A DNA stretch of 42,038 nt from an uncultured archaeon (GCA_903873955.1 CAIQQL010000131.1:1-42038); one strand, 5' to 3'; positions 32,677 through 40,850 are shown, numbered from the stretch's first letter. Numbers and translations are program-made. The notes: generated by a model not told the origin, from the letters alone.

Positions 32677-33135
32677 ATGTCCTTAGACCCTTCTTTTCGC
32701 TTAACCTCTTCTTTAGTCATCCCTCAAGCCTCCGACTCCCTGTTTTGGTACGTCCTTAACAAGAAAGATGGCAAATGGGGTCTTCCTGGCGGAAAAGTTG
32801 AATTGTTTGAACACTTACCTAATGCAGGCGCAAGAGAAGCACAAGAAGAGCTGGGCTGTATGGCTCTTACCCAATATCATATCGGAACTTATTACTTCAG
32901 AAGCGAGCATGGAAATCCCGTTATCAATTTTGTTTATGCAGCCACTCTCTCTGGTGGAGCGCCTCATGCAGATCTTCAAAGCAATATCTTGGAAGTAAAA
33001 GCATTTTCCCTTTCTGAACTTGAAGATCTCTTGCGCAGGGGCAGTTTGCGTGCCAACGAGGCAAATCTTGCGCCGGTGCAAGATTATCTTAGGGGGAACA
33101 AGTTCCCTCTTGATTTTATCAAGACTTTTTTTTAA
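32677..33135 (+). CDS. Nudix hydrolase
   Basis: 152 residues from the ATG at 32677, about 25 nt after TTTAAAAG (32649-32656). The open frame reaches further upstream to a TTG but lacks support. A complete Nudix box is present: GKVELFE, then seven residues, then REAQEELG (G-x5-E-x7-R-E-A-x-E-E-L-G), preceded by KWGLPGG. It hydrolyses a nucleoside diphosphate linked to another group; W-x-L-P-G-G-K with a gap after the box recalls GDP-mannose hydrolases, but substrate is not assignable. Its stop abuts the stop of the opposing amidohydrolase. Confidence 0.9.
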   Translation: MSLDPSFRLTSSLVIPQASDSLFWYVLNKKDGKWGLPGGKVELFEHLPNAGAREAQEELGCMALTQYHIGTYYFRSEHGNPVINFVYAATLSGGAPHADLQSNILEVKAFSLSELEDLLRRGSLRANEANLAPVQDYLRGNKFPLDFIKTFF

Positions 33136-34284
33136 TCATTTGCCGCGGGCTAGAAATGGTTTGGGAACTTTCTCAAAAGCTCTTTTGTCCTCTTCTAGCA
33201 CCCTTTGCACACTGTCTATATCCACATCGTTCAGTTTTATCCCACATGCAAGCTTTGCTAAAATAGAAGGGATATAAAATCTTGTATCATCTGCCAGTCT
33301 CCAAACCTGCATAAACATGTCGGGATGACCTGAAGGTATAAACACATCACAGATATTATCTGTCCCTAGCTGTACGGGGATTTTCTTTGCTACAAAATCC
33401 CAGACTCTTGCAATACTATTATGGGTAGGCGTATCAACACATCGGTATTGCCTCATACCGATTGCTGCTGAAGGACAGCAAACGAATCCGATATTATATT
33501 TTTTCATGCCGTCTGCCACTTTCTGGAATCTTTCTTCAGTATAGCATGAGGGGGATATTGCATGAATTGCCCAGACCATAGGCTCTGTTTTTTCAGCTCC
33601 CCTAAAGTTCTCCGGCCAAATCCATCTCACTGCATCAATGAGCGTTTCCGTTCCATTTTCCCAAGGCACATTTCCCTGATCCACATGCACATGTACCTGT
33701 TTACCAAGTTTTTTCCCTAAACTCAGGATTCTTTTTAAGTGCTCATCGTACCCTACCCTTCCATCTCCCTCATCCCTCTCAGGAAGGGCTGCCAGAAAGT
33801 CCGCTTTTTGGGCTGCCGCCTCAAATGTTTCCCATCTCTCCGGAATACTATCCTTAAATCCAAAGATGGGATAGGCTGCAAGCTTCAAATCAATTCTTTC
33901 TTTGTATTTCTCCTTCATCTCCAATGCAATCGCGAACGCATCCCTTGCTTCATCATTGGTTGTGTCTATAAGACTCCAGATCTGACGGGTGTTGAACGCT
34001 ATTGATGCATTAAGCACTTCTCTAAGCCTTCTCTCCAAGTCTTTTCTTGCGTACGCTGGACCTTTATGCAAATCCCCTGTCAGCGACTGTTTAACGGCTA
34101 ATGGATAGGCCGAGGCCTGCAAAGGGTTTAGTCCTACATGACTCAAGTAAGCTTTATCTGTCGTGTTTGCCCGATCAAGATGCGCATGGGCATTGACATA
34201 CCCCCCATAAGAAGCAACGGCCTCTTTTAGTATCCCCTCCCAATGTGTGGCATACTCTCTTGGACTGACCCGGCCTTTTCCCAT
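33136..34284 (-). CDS. amidohydrolase of the cytosine-deaminase-like branch
   Basis: 382 residues, a metal-dependent TIM-barrel hydrolase. Visible metal ligands are H-A-H (33 and 35, in NAHAHLDRAN), H200 in HVHVDQ, H241 in AIHAIS and D309 in LGTDN. The run GTDNICDVFIPSGHPDMFMQ matches the cytosine deaminase style (GxDN/DxxD...). In E. coli cytosine deaminase the metal His is followed by C-D-E, with Glu as the proton shuttle; here it is V-D-Q (Gln203). The substrate is therefore uncertain. TTTATAAG lies 24-31 nt before the ATG. Confidence 0.85.
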   Translation of the reverse strand: MGKGRVSPREYATHWEGILKEAVASYGGYVNAHAHLDRANTTDKAYLSHVGLNPLQASAYPLAVKQSLTGDLHKGPAYARKDLERRLREVLNASIAFNTRQIWSLIDTTNDEARDAFAIALEMKEKYKERIDLKLAAYPIFGFKDSIPERWETFEAAAQKADFLAALPERDEGDGRVGYDEHLKRILSLGKKLGKQVHVHVDQGNVPWENGTETLIDAVRWIWPENFRGAEKTEPMVWAIHAISPSCYTEERFQKVADGMKKYNIGFVCCPSAAIGMRQYRCVDTPTHNSIARVWDFVAKKIPVQLGTDNICDVFIPSGHPDMFMQVWRLADDTRFYIPSILAKLACGIKLNDVDIDSVQRVLEEDKRAFEKVPKPFLARGK

Positions 34285-34453
34285 TACGGTTTGTGAGGCA
34301 GTCAGAACTTATAAACAAATAAGATTCTGCAATACAGCTTTTACATCGCATAAACCTTATAAACTCCGCGACTCTTTTTGATTTATATTCTTCTCTCTTG
34401 ACCAACAAATGCCTTTTATCTTCTTTTTTGATCGATCTTAAAGAAATAGTTAT

Positions 34454-34864
34454 CTAGACTATCTGCCGCAAATCCTGATTGATGATCTTCGGTCTGAATG
34501 CGCAGATTTCATCTTTTAACATTCCTTCAGGTATAGGATTATACAAAAAGATCTTTTTCTCCAGTCTCCACGCCTGAAACATCTCTAAAAATGTCGCTCC
34601 TCCAATATAATTCGGAATCTTCTTTTTCTCCATGTTCAGTACGAGAATCGCATCATTCTCCCTGACTTTCTGTTCCTGCCTGCGGATCATGTTTGATTTC
34701 CATTCGGCATGCAGTTCATCTCCCTCTTTCTTCACTTCTTCTTCTTTCATGGGAGCATCGAAACTATTCGGGAGCGTGATGATATGGCCCTGGCTTTCAA
34801 GCAACGCTTTAATCTTGGGAATCTTATTATAGATATGCTTGCTGCAGCAGATAAATATCTTCAT
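34454..34864 (-). CDS. nucleoside 2-deoxyribosyltransferase-like protein
   Basis: 136 residues from the ATG at 34864 (a TTG two codons earlier is ignored; TTTATAAT lies at about 30 nt). A Rossmann-like fold: KIFICCS at the N-terminus, ILVLNMEKKKIPNYIGG and then ATFLEMFQAWRLEKKIFLY, with Glu in the place of the family nucleophile (F-L-E). It ends with the DEICAFRPKII segment typical of this small archaeal/bacterial group. Members are often annotated as nucleoside 2-deoxyribosyltransferase, but no activity is shown for this form. Confidence 0.75.
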   Translation of the reverse strand: MKIFICCSKHIYNKIPKIKALLESQGHIITLPNSFDAPMKEEEVKKEGDELHAEWKSNMIRRQEQKVRENDAILVLNMEKKKIPNYIGGATFLEMFQAWRLEKKIFLYNPIPEGMLKDEICAFRPKIINQDLRQIV

Positions 34865-34904
34865 CTTCAAAGATACCCTCTTTTTATTATAAATCTTTTC
34901 AGGA

Positions 34905-34978
34905 CGCCCCTACTAGGATTTGAACCTAGGTTTTAACCTCCGCAAGGTCACGTTCTATCCAGGCTGAACTATAAGGGC
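34905..34978 (-). tRNA. tRNA-Arg (anticodon GCG)
   Basis: 74 nt with a complete cloverleaf: 7-bp acceptor stem (GCCCTTA with TAGGGGC), U8/A9, D arm GTTC/GAAC, anticodon stem TGACC/GGTTA (one G-U pair) with loop TTGCGGA giving anticodon GCG, and T arm CTAGG/CCTAG with loop TTCAAAT. The discriminator base is G and no CCA is encoded. No intron. A TATA-like TTTTAAACC element lies upstream at about 35000-35010. Confidence 0.95.
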
Positions 34979-35032
34979 TTGCACCCTAGTGAGTAATTCA
35001 GGGTTTAAAAGGTTAATAGTAACTGCTTCTTA

Positions 35033-35545
35033 CTACTTCCAGAATGTCTGTTCTACTTCCACTTTCAATTTTTCAGTTGGATAGAGGATTTCAGCCAGTT
35101 CACTCGGTTGAAACCATAACTTAATCTCTTTTTCAGCATTTTCTGTGGAATCTGAAGCATGGATCACATTCTCAAAGACTCCTGTTTTCGAGTGGATTCT
35201 ACCATATCTCCCTCTGATTGACACCGGGTCTGCATCTTCAGGATTGGTTGAACCGCAAATCCTTCTTATCTTCTCAATCGCATCCTCTCCCTGATAGACG
35301 AGCACGAGCACACGGTCTGTATGATATTTACCCGTGATATAGTCCACCGTTCCTACGAAGACATGCGGTTTTCTCTCTTTCAGTTCCGCATAATGCCGTT
35401 CGGCAAGTTCTCTCGGAACTTTAAGCACCTTTGCGCCTACAATCTTCAGTTTTGTTTCAGATAACGCAGTAATAATATTTCCCGTAAGGCTTTTTATGAG
35501 CCCATCGGGTTTAATGATGACCAGACATTGCTGTTGTTCTACCAT
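35033..35545 (-). CDS. ndk: nucleoside diphosphate kinase
   Basis: 170 residues. It exchanges the gamma phosphate between NTPs and NDPs through a phospho-His. Conserved parts: VIIKPDGL (Lys12), RGRYG and the active-site NVIHASDS (His129). It is about 20 residues longer than usual (about 150), with extra C-terminal residues (EILYPTEKLKVEVEQTFWK). It lies upstream of the tRNA-Arg on the same strand. Confidence 0.95.
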   Translation of the reverse strand: MVEQQQCLVIIKPDGLIKSLTGNIITALSETKLKIVGAKVLKVPRELAERHYAELKERKPHVFVGTVDYITGKYHTDRVLVLVYQGEDAIEKIRRICGSTNPEDADPVSIRGRYGRIHSKTGVFENVIHASDSTENAEKEIKLWFQPSELAEILYPTEKLKVEVEQTFWK

Positions 35546-35606
35546 TGCTTTGCATATTCCACGGTCAATTTAAAGCTTGCTATTTTTCAGGTTTTGTCCT
35601 GGTTTA

Positions 35607-36605
35607 TCAAGAAGTGCACGCGTATTTGCAAGCATAACTCTCGCAAGTAGTCGTAACTTTTCCATTTGCACATGCATTCTTACTTGGGGCCGGGCAATCC
35701 CTAAATGTGCAACAAGGTGTGCCACTTGAAGGTTTTGAGACAATCTGATCACCGCAACAAAGACTTGTCGACTCGCTATATCCTTTCTTGTACAAAGAAC
35801 CACAACACGACAATCCTGCAGGAGAAGACACGTCTCCTGTTTTAAACGCACCTACACAGCAGGTCTGTGTCTTTGGATCAAATACATTTACTGGGCTACT
35901 TGTACCGCAACAGGAGGATCCCTTAGGCCCTATCACTCCTCCAAGGGAGCCTTCATCTTGGAGACAACAGACCTGTGTGGCCGGATCATAAAAATCAACC
36001 GCAGATTTCCCAGTACCGCAACAGGACATACCTGCAGAACCACCAACATACCCGTTATTATCTGAGTCCTGACAACATTTTTGCGACTTAGGGTCATATA
36101 CCTTCACTGAATTTTTGCCACAGCATGACAACCCTGATGATTCCCCTCCGACAAATCCCTCCCCCAACCAATTTTTGCAGCAGGTCTGTGTTTTCGAATT
36201 ATATGCGACCTGTGAATTAGCACTTCCACAACAGGCTCCTCCTGAACTATCTGCTACGCTGCCCTTTCCATCCTTAACACAGCATATTTGTTTTGCCGGA
36301 TCATAGGTTGTATCTCCACATTGCGCCAAAATAGGCGCTGGTTTAGGCCCTGTCTCTGGAGAAACAGAAGGGTTTGCATTCCCCTGTCCATATCCCATCT
36401 CTGGAGAAACAGAAGGGTTTGCATTCCCATGTCCTGGTCCGGTCTCCGAAGAGTCATTTCCATATCCATAGCCATAACCCGTCTCCGGAGAAAAAACAGG
36501 GTTCATCTTCTTTTCAAAAGAGATATTTTTCGCCAATATAAGAACTAGACCTATAAGCACACATAAAAAGCCCAGCATTATCGCCTGCCTCTTTGTTAGA
36601 CCCAT
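35607..36605 (-). CDS. galaxin-like Cys-rich repeat protein, membrane-anchored
   Basis: 332 residues. An N-terminal membrane helix (8-25, signal anchor) is followed by a Pro/Gly/Tyr-rich linker with GYGYGYGN and two copies of the unit GNANPSVSPE (encoded by a 31-bp exact repeat). Next come five or six modules with the pattern [YF]-[DN]-x3-[TS]-Q-x-C-C followed about 20 residues later by C-C-G. This di-cysteine arrangement is that of galaxin repeats, known from coral skeleton proteins. The end has a different Cys pattern (CCTFRDCPAPS and CESYACKYAC). It is an extracellular, heavily disulphide-linked protein with unknown partner. TTTAAATA is near 36628-36640. Confidence 0.75.
   Translation of the reverse strand: MGLTKRQAIMLGFLCVLIGLVLILAKNISFEKKMNPVFSPETGYGYGYGNDSSETGPGHGNANPSVSPEMGYGQGNANPSVSPETGPKPAPILAQCGDTTYDPAKQICCVKDGKGSVADSSGGACCGSANSQVAYNSKTQTCCKNWLGEGFVGGESSGLSCCGKNSVKVYDPKSQKCCQDSDNNGYVGGSAGMSCCGTGKSAVDFYDPATQVCCLQDEGSLGGVIGPKGSSCCGTSSPVNVFDPKTQTCCVGAFKTGDVSSPAGLSCCGSLYKKGYSESTSLCCGDQIVSKPSSGTPCCTFRDCPAPSKNACANGKVTTTCESYACKYACTS
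36353..36383. repeat. 31-bp direct repeat, copy 1
   Basis: Identical to 36398-36428, with a period of 45 bp. It encodes the GNANPSVSPE unit in the linker of the galaxin-like protein. Confidence 0.85.
36398..36428. repeat. 31-bp direct repeat, copy 2
   Basis: Second copy of the 36353-36383 repeat. Confidence 0.85.
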
Positions 36606-36709
36606 AAAGAGGTCAACGTTTATTTTTATTTAAACTTATGTTTTTTGCCAGGTTATTCTTTCTTCTTTTATGAAGAAACCCTTAAAAAGCCGATGATGAT
36701 AGAAGAGGT

Positions 36710-37294
36710 ATGGCTGATGTTGACCCTGTTCTTCTTGCGAAAGAAACTCAGATTTGCAAGGATTGCAAAAACATAGTTGTTGGAAAGGGAAATTTACAGG
36801 CAAGTATTCTTTTTGTTGGAGAGGCCCCTGGAGCAAATGAGGATGAACAGGGTCTGCCCTTTGTTGGTGCTGCCGGCAAGAACTTAGATGCTCTGCTCTC
36901 TGCTGTAGGTCTTAGTCTGCAGGATATCTATGTAACCAATATCCTAAAATGCCGGCCTCCACAGAATCGGGCACCTCTGCCTGATGAAATAAAAGCACAT
37001 ACTCCCTGGTTAATCTCCCAAATAAGGGAAATGCGGCCAAGAGTGGTGTGCAGCCTGGGCAATTATGCCACCAAGTTCTTTTTATCCGGGCTCAATCCCG
37101 ACTTAATGGACAAACAACCCGGTATAACCAGTGTTCATGGCAAGGTGAGGAAAATCACCTTTGAGGGCATGACTTTCACTCTTATCCCTTTGTTTCATCC
37201 TGCTGCAATCATCTACAATCGCGCCCTTTTGCCATTATGGGAAAAAGATATGGGTATTGTCAAATCAGAAATCGCGCAGAAAACGCTCGGGTAA
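36710..37294 (+). CDS. family 4 uracil-DNA glycosylase, one iron-sulphur ligand changed
   Basis: 194 residues. It removes uracil from DNA in base excision repair. Motifs are FVGEAPGANEDEQGLPFVG (about 35-53), TNILKCRPPQNR (about 76-87) and LFHPAAIIYN. Family 4 enzymes hold a [4Fe-4S] cluster through four Cys. C16, C19 and C81 are present, but the fourth, expected 16 residues after C81, is His97 (AHTPWL). C114 lies further on and could be an alternative. A TTAAAAAG TATA-like element lies about 22-30 nt before the ATG. Confidence 0.93.
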   Translation: MADVDPVLLAKETQICKDCKNIVVGKGNLQASILFVGEAPGANEDEQGLPFVGAAGKNLDALLSAVGLSLQDIYVTNILKCRPPQNRAPLPDEIKAHTPWLISQIREMRPRVVCSLGNYATKFFLSGLNPDLMDKQPGITSVHGKVRKITFEGMTFTLIPLFHPAAIIYNRALLPLWEKDMGIVKSEIAQKTLG

Positions 37295-37413
37295 CTTTTT
37301 CGGCTCCTCTTCTCCCTTCTTGAGGTCATCACATGGTTTTTAAGAGTTGTGAATCTACTTTCCCGATTTAGTTTTCCTAACCTCCTAATATATCCTAACC
37401 TTATCTTTCTCAT

Positions 37414-37421
37414 AAAGGAGG
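37414..37421 (+). promoter_or_regulatory. strong Shine-Dalgarno sequence of the 37431 small gene
   Basis: AAAGGAGG, 9 nt before the ATG at 37431. A TATA-like CTAATATATCC lies near 37385-37395. Strong leaders like this are rare in the window, where most genes look leaderless. Confidence 0.6.
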
Positions 37422-37430
37422 AAAAATCCT

Positions 37431-37574
37431 ATGAAGACCAAACAAAAAACAATGATGCTTCGAAGGGCAAGAGCGCAGAAAGCATGGAGGGCCTATGCAT
37501 TCTCCTCTCTTTTTAGTACCCGTCACCCTGCTGAGCAGATTGCCGTTACCTCTCCTTTTATTTTTAAACGCTGA
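37431..37574 (+). CDS. small basic protein, 47 aa, with strong ribosome binding site
   Basis: 47 residues. The first 25 are Lys/Arg-rich (MKTKQKTMMLRRARAQKAWR); the rest is mixed with aromatic and hydrophobic residues and a basic end (FIFKR). It has a full-strength ribosome binding site and a TATA-like box, and a terminator-like hairpin follows 76 nt after the stop, so the transcript has a defined start and end. Family not recognised; it could also be a leader of an RNA whose structured part lies between 37575 and 37671. Confidence 0.5.
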   Translation: MKTKQKTMMLRRARAQKAWRAYAFSSLFSTRHPAEQIAVTSPFIFKR

Positions 37575-37581
37575 ATCAGTC

Positions 37582-37598
37582 CGGGTTTAATCGACCCG
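37582..37598 (+). other. short inverted repeat downstream of the small gene
   Basis: CGGGT at 37582-37586 pairs with ACCCG at 37594-37598 across a 7-nt loop. It lies between the stop codon at 37574 and the terminator-like hairpin, and could be part of a structured 3' region. Confidence 0.4.
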
Positions 37599-37649
37599 CC
37601 TCCCTTCAATGATACGGCTAATGGGAATTAACTCCTGGAACTGATGGCA

Positions 37650-37671
37650 AGCCGAGGTAGCTCGGCTTTTT
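37650..37671 (+). terminator. intrinsic terminator-like hairpin with T-run
   Basis: Perfect 7-bp stem AGCCGAG / CTCGGCT with a GTAG loop, followed by TTTT. It lies between the small gene and the opposing GINS gene. Bacterial-style hairpin terminators are unusual in archaea. Confidence 0.6.
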
Positions 37672-37690
37672 ACTCCCGCATTAAACTTTC

Positions 37691-38257
37691 CTAGTTTTGA
37701 TTATCAATATATGCAGCCTTTCCGCTCGAAACGAGTATTTCCGCGATTTCTATTTGAATATTTACCAGTTGTCCTCCTTTAAAGGGGCCCACTAAATTTC
37801 CAGAAATGTCAACAAACTGTTCGACGTCCTGATTGAACATCACCATCTTATTCTCCTCCTTTGGTTTGTCCTTCTTGCCATTCATCTGTTTTGCGAGTTG
37901 TTTGTCCCCTTCCTCAAATGCCTTCACTAGCTTGTCAAACATCTCCTTTTCAAACGGGAGCATATTCTCAAAATCCCTTTTCATCATACCTGTCTCAGTC
38001 GCGACAAACACCAGACTGAGCAGCTTCTTCTTTCTGATCCTGATCAACTCCTTGAAAATCGAGATGGAATTCTCATATTGTTTCTTTGCCTTATCTACCG
38101 CATCGGCAAACATTTCATCTTCTTTGACAACCGCCAGATTCTTCTTTTCGGCAAGGTAGTCGCAAATATCTATCAGGAAGTTCTTTGGCAACTGCTGCAG
38201 GATGTCATTATATTTCTCTTTGCGCAGGAGATCGTACAGGTCTGTGTAGCTTAACAT
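37691..38257 (-). CDS. GINS complex subunit (archaeal Gins15/51-type)
   Basis: 188 residues. GINS joins MCM and the Cdc45/RecJ-like factor in the replicative helicase. Residues 1-110 are the helical A domain (YTDLYDLLRKEKYNDILQ and then IRIRKKKLLSLV). A charged linker (115-140) is followed by a small beta-rich B domain at the C-terminus (FVDISGNLVGPFKGGQLVNI). A-then-B order with the B domain last is that of Gins15/51. TTTATAAAG lies about 22-30 nt before the ATG. It converges with the 37431 gene. Confidence 0.85.
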   Translation of the reverse strand: MLSYTDLYDLLRKEKYNDILQQLPKNFLIDICDYLAEKKNLAVVKEDEMFADAVDKAKKQYENSISIFKELIRIRKKKLLSLVFVATETGMMKRDFENMLPFEKEMFDKLVKAFEEGDKQLAKQMNGKKDKPKEENKMVMFNQDVEQFVDISGNLVGPFKGGQLVNIQIEIAEILVSSGKAAYIDNQN

Positions 38258-38355
38258 ATACTTATCTTCCCTTTGCGCTTTATAAAAATGATTATACTCT
38301 TTTGAGAGACATCATAGTAAAAAAGATTTATAATCTTCCCTATCTTGAGGCATTG

Positions 38356-39021
38356 ATGAAAAAAGAGTTGAAGATCTATCTTTTCAGGCATGGCCGGACT
38401 TTTTACAATGAACGGCATATCTTTACGGGATGGAAAGATGCCAGGCTAAGCCCCAGAGGCATTCAGGACGCTAAGGTCATTGCCCGAAAGCTTGCCCATG
38501 CCAAGATTGACCTTGCCTTCTCCTCTGATCTAAGTCGCGCGAAACTGACCTTAAAAGAAGTTCTGCGAAAACATCCTCCTGTCAAAGTGATCATCGATCG
38601 CCGCTTGCGTGAACGTTCTTATGGTTCTCTTGAAGGAAAAAGTCATCAACATTATATTTTAGATGAAGGCAAAGATAGCTACAAGACGCTCCTTCATTGG
38701 CATAAGATAGATCATCTTCATGGAAAAGAACGTGTTGCCTTTGTCAAGGCCCTTGGTGAAGCAGAACTACGCATTGTCCGGCGTAGTTATTTTGTAAGCC
38801 CTCCGAAGGGGGAATCAGTTAAGATGGTTGAAAAAAGAGTTAACTCCTTCATCAAAGACCTTCTCAGCATCATGAAGCGTGATAAAGTCAATGTGGCAAT
38901 CTCAGCACATGGTAACTCCATCAGACCCTTCAGGAAATATTTTGAGCATTTGTCCATTCAGGAGATGATGCAGCTTGAGCAACCTTTTGATTCCTATTTT
39001 GAATACACCGTAAAGGTCTGA
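38356..39021 (+). CDS. histidine phosphatase / phosphoglycerate-mutase-like protein
   Basis: 221 residues from the ATG at 38356; a longer frame upstream overlaps the GINS gene and lacks support. Features are the phospho-His motif FRHGRTFYN (His near residue 12), FTGWKDARLSPRG, RRLRERSYGSLEGK and the second active His in SAHGNSIR. This layout fits cofactor (2,3-BPG)-dependent phosphoglycerate mutase, though a broad phosphatase is possible. TTTATAATC lies about 25-33 nt before the ATG. Confidence 0.88.
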   Translation: MKKELKIYLFRHGRTFYNERHIFTGWKDARLSPRGIQDAKVIARKLAHAKIDLAFSSDLSRAKLTLKEVLRKHPPVKVIIDRRLRERSYGSLEGKSHQHYILDEGKDSYKTLLHWHKIDHLHGKERVAFVKALGEAELRIVRRSYFVSPPKGESVKMVEKRVNSFIKDLLSIMKRDKVNVAISAHGNSIRPFRKYFEHLSIQEMMQLEQPFDSYFEYTVKV

Positions 39022-39076
39022 ACCTTTTTTAGTCTGTTTTCGTTAGTTTAATAAACAGGGTTGGCTCTTTATTTTT

Positions 39077-40636
39077 ATGTTTGGCTTTCTGAAAAAGAAA
39101 CTTTCTGGCTGGTTAGGCAAAGAAAAAGGCGAAGAAGCTTCTTTGAACCAAGAAACTGTGCAAGAAGAGACGCCTGCAGTCCCTACCGTAAAAACTCCTT
39201 CTTCGAAGGAAACTGAACAAAATCCCTTACCTGAAGTGGAAAAAGTTCAGGTGTCCAAGATTATTCCTAAGAAGGCTTCTAAGCAGGCAAAATCGATAGA
39301 AAAAGAGGAGCCTCCTCATCTTCTTGAGCAGTCCGAAAAACCAGTTGTCTCTTCTCAAACTACCCCTGCAACTCCTCTCTTGGATTCTGAACCTGAAAAA
39401 AAGGAAGTTCTTAATGAACCTGCTTCTCAACATTCTCCTTCTATCGTTAAGAAGTCTTCTAAGAAAGATAAGGGCTTGAATAGGGACACCTCGATTCTTT
39501 ATGGAAAGACCCTTCCTACCTTGCCCAAACAAATGGAAGACCCTTCTTCAGAAAAGAAGTCCTGGTTCTCTTTTGGCAAACGAAAAAAGAAAGAGCCTTC
39601 TCAGGAATCAATAGACCAGCCTGAAAAGGTCCAAGGGACGGAACTTGAAAAAGCAAGTAGTGAGGAACAGCATCTTGAGCATATCGAAGAGCACCTTGAA
39701 AAGATTGAAGTTCCATCACAGGAAGAATCTCCTCCTTTATCTGAGGAACCTGAAGAAAGCGAGGGTTTCTTCAGTAAGCTTATCCATAAGATAACTACTT
39801 CCACGCTCACCCAAGACCAGTTTGATGAGCTTTTCTTGGAACTTGAGCTAACCCTTCTTGAGAACAATGTTGCACTGGAGGCAGTAGATGCAATCAAACT
39901 AAACCTTTCCAAGAGTCTTGTCGGACAAGATATCAAAAAAACCGATGCAGAAAAAAAGGTGTTTGATGCCCTTGCTTCTTCTATACTTTCCTTGCTCATT
40001 GATCCTCCTGCTCTACTTGACCAAATTAAAGAGAAAAAAGGCATCTTCACCATCCTTTTTTTCGGTATCAACGGCACAGGAAAAACAACAAGCATAGCCA
40101 AACTTGCCTATTTGCTCAAAAAGAACGGTATAAGCTGCGTCTTGGCTGCTGCAGATACTTTCCGTGCAGCTTCCATCGAACAACTTAAAATCCATGGTGA
40201 GCGTATCGGGGTTGAGGTTATTAGCCAGCAATATGGGTCAGATCCTGCCGCCGTTGCTTTCGATGCACGAAAGTATGCAGAGAAGAACAATATCAAAGTG
40301 GTCCTTATTGACACTGCAGGGAGAATGTACACTCGTGATAATCTTCTCAAAGAGATGGACAAGATTGTGCGTATCGCCCAGCCTGACCTGAAAATATTTG
40401 TCGGTGAGTCTATCACCGGGAATGATGCAGTTGATCAAGCCAAAGCATTCCAGGATACCATTGGCATCGATGGTTTAATTCTTTCCAAAGCAGATATTGA
40501 TGAAAAGGCGGGAACCATTCTCTCTGTAAGCTATGTGACTGGCAAACCTATCTATTTTCTTGGTGTCGGCCAGGAATATGCTGATCTTGAAGCATTCTCC
40601 AAGAAGAATGTGTTAAAGCATTTGGGCCTTGGTTAA
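39077..40636 (+). CDS. ftsY: signal recognition particle receptor FtsY
   Basis: 519 residues. It docks SRP-ribosome complexes at the membrane for co-translational targeting. Residues 1-225 are a long Glu/Lys/Pro/Ser-rich acidic region. The NG domain follows: N helices about 230-320, G1 GINGTGKTTS (about 332-341), ADTFRAAS, G3 DTAGR, and the G4 equivalent LSKADIDEKAG (SKAD in place of the usual TKxD), then the end GVGQEYADLEAF. The acidic region is longer than in most archaeal FtsY. It is upstream of srp54 on the same strand, 234 nt apart. Confidence 0.96.
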   Translation: MFGFLKKKLSGWLGKEKGEEASLNQETVQEETPAVPTVKTPSSKETEQNPLPEVEKVQVSKIIPKKASKQAKSIEKEEPPHLLEQSEKPVVSSQTTPATPLLDSEPEKKEVLNEPASQHSPSIVKKSSKKDKGLNRDTSILYGKTLPTLPKQMEDPSSEKKSWFSFGKRKKKEPSQESIDQPEKVQGTELEKASSEEQHLEHIEEHLEKIEVPSQEESPPLSEEPEESEGFFSKLIHKITTSTLTQDQFDELFLELELTLLENNVALEAVDAIKLNLSKSLVGQDIKKTDAEKKVFDALASSILSLLIDPPALLDQIKEKKGIFTILFFGINGTGKTTSIAKLAYLLKKNGISCVLAAADTFRAASIEQLKIHGERIGVEVISQQYGSDPAAVAFDARKYAEKNNIKVVLIDTAGRMYTRDNLLKEMDKIVRIAQPDLKIFVGESITGNDAVDQAKAFQDTIGIDGLILSKADIDEKAGTILSVSYVTGKPIYFLGVGQEYADLEAFSKKNVLKHLGLG

Positions 40637-40837
40637 TTCCTATTCCTGAACTTCTGTGCGCATACTTGCCTTTTCTTCTTAAAAAGTCTTGAAAATCCCT
40701 TGATTAGCTACTGGCTCTCTTCGCATTGCGTTCAATCAAACACGAAACGTATCTTTTTACACTCGCTTTCTTTTCAAATAACCTCTTCCCTAATTTTCTA
40801 CTTGCACTCTTTTCATTAAGGAAATTTAGCCAACCAT

Positions 40838-40850
40838 AACCTTATTAACC
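40838..40850 (+). promoter_or_regulatory. TATA-like box for srp54
   Basis: CCTTATTAACC-type element centred about 27 nt before the ATG at 40871. The rest of the 40637-40837 gap shows no gene. Confidence 0.5.

Noticed and set aside
37641..37671. C/D-box sRNA near the hairpin (TGATG and CTGA words)
   Set aside because: The boxes are not in the proper order or spacing; the hairpin with T-run explains the site better.
38185..38355. N-terminal extension of the histidine phosphatase frame
   Set aside because: It overlaps the GINS gene and its promoter; a TATA-like box and the family start both point to the ATG at 38356.
39227..39719. Antisense frames in the acidic region of ftsY
   Set aside because: Low-complexity Glu/Lys coding sequence gives long antisense frames by chance.
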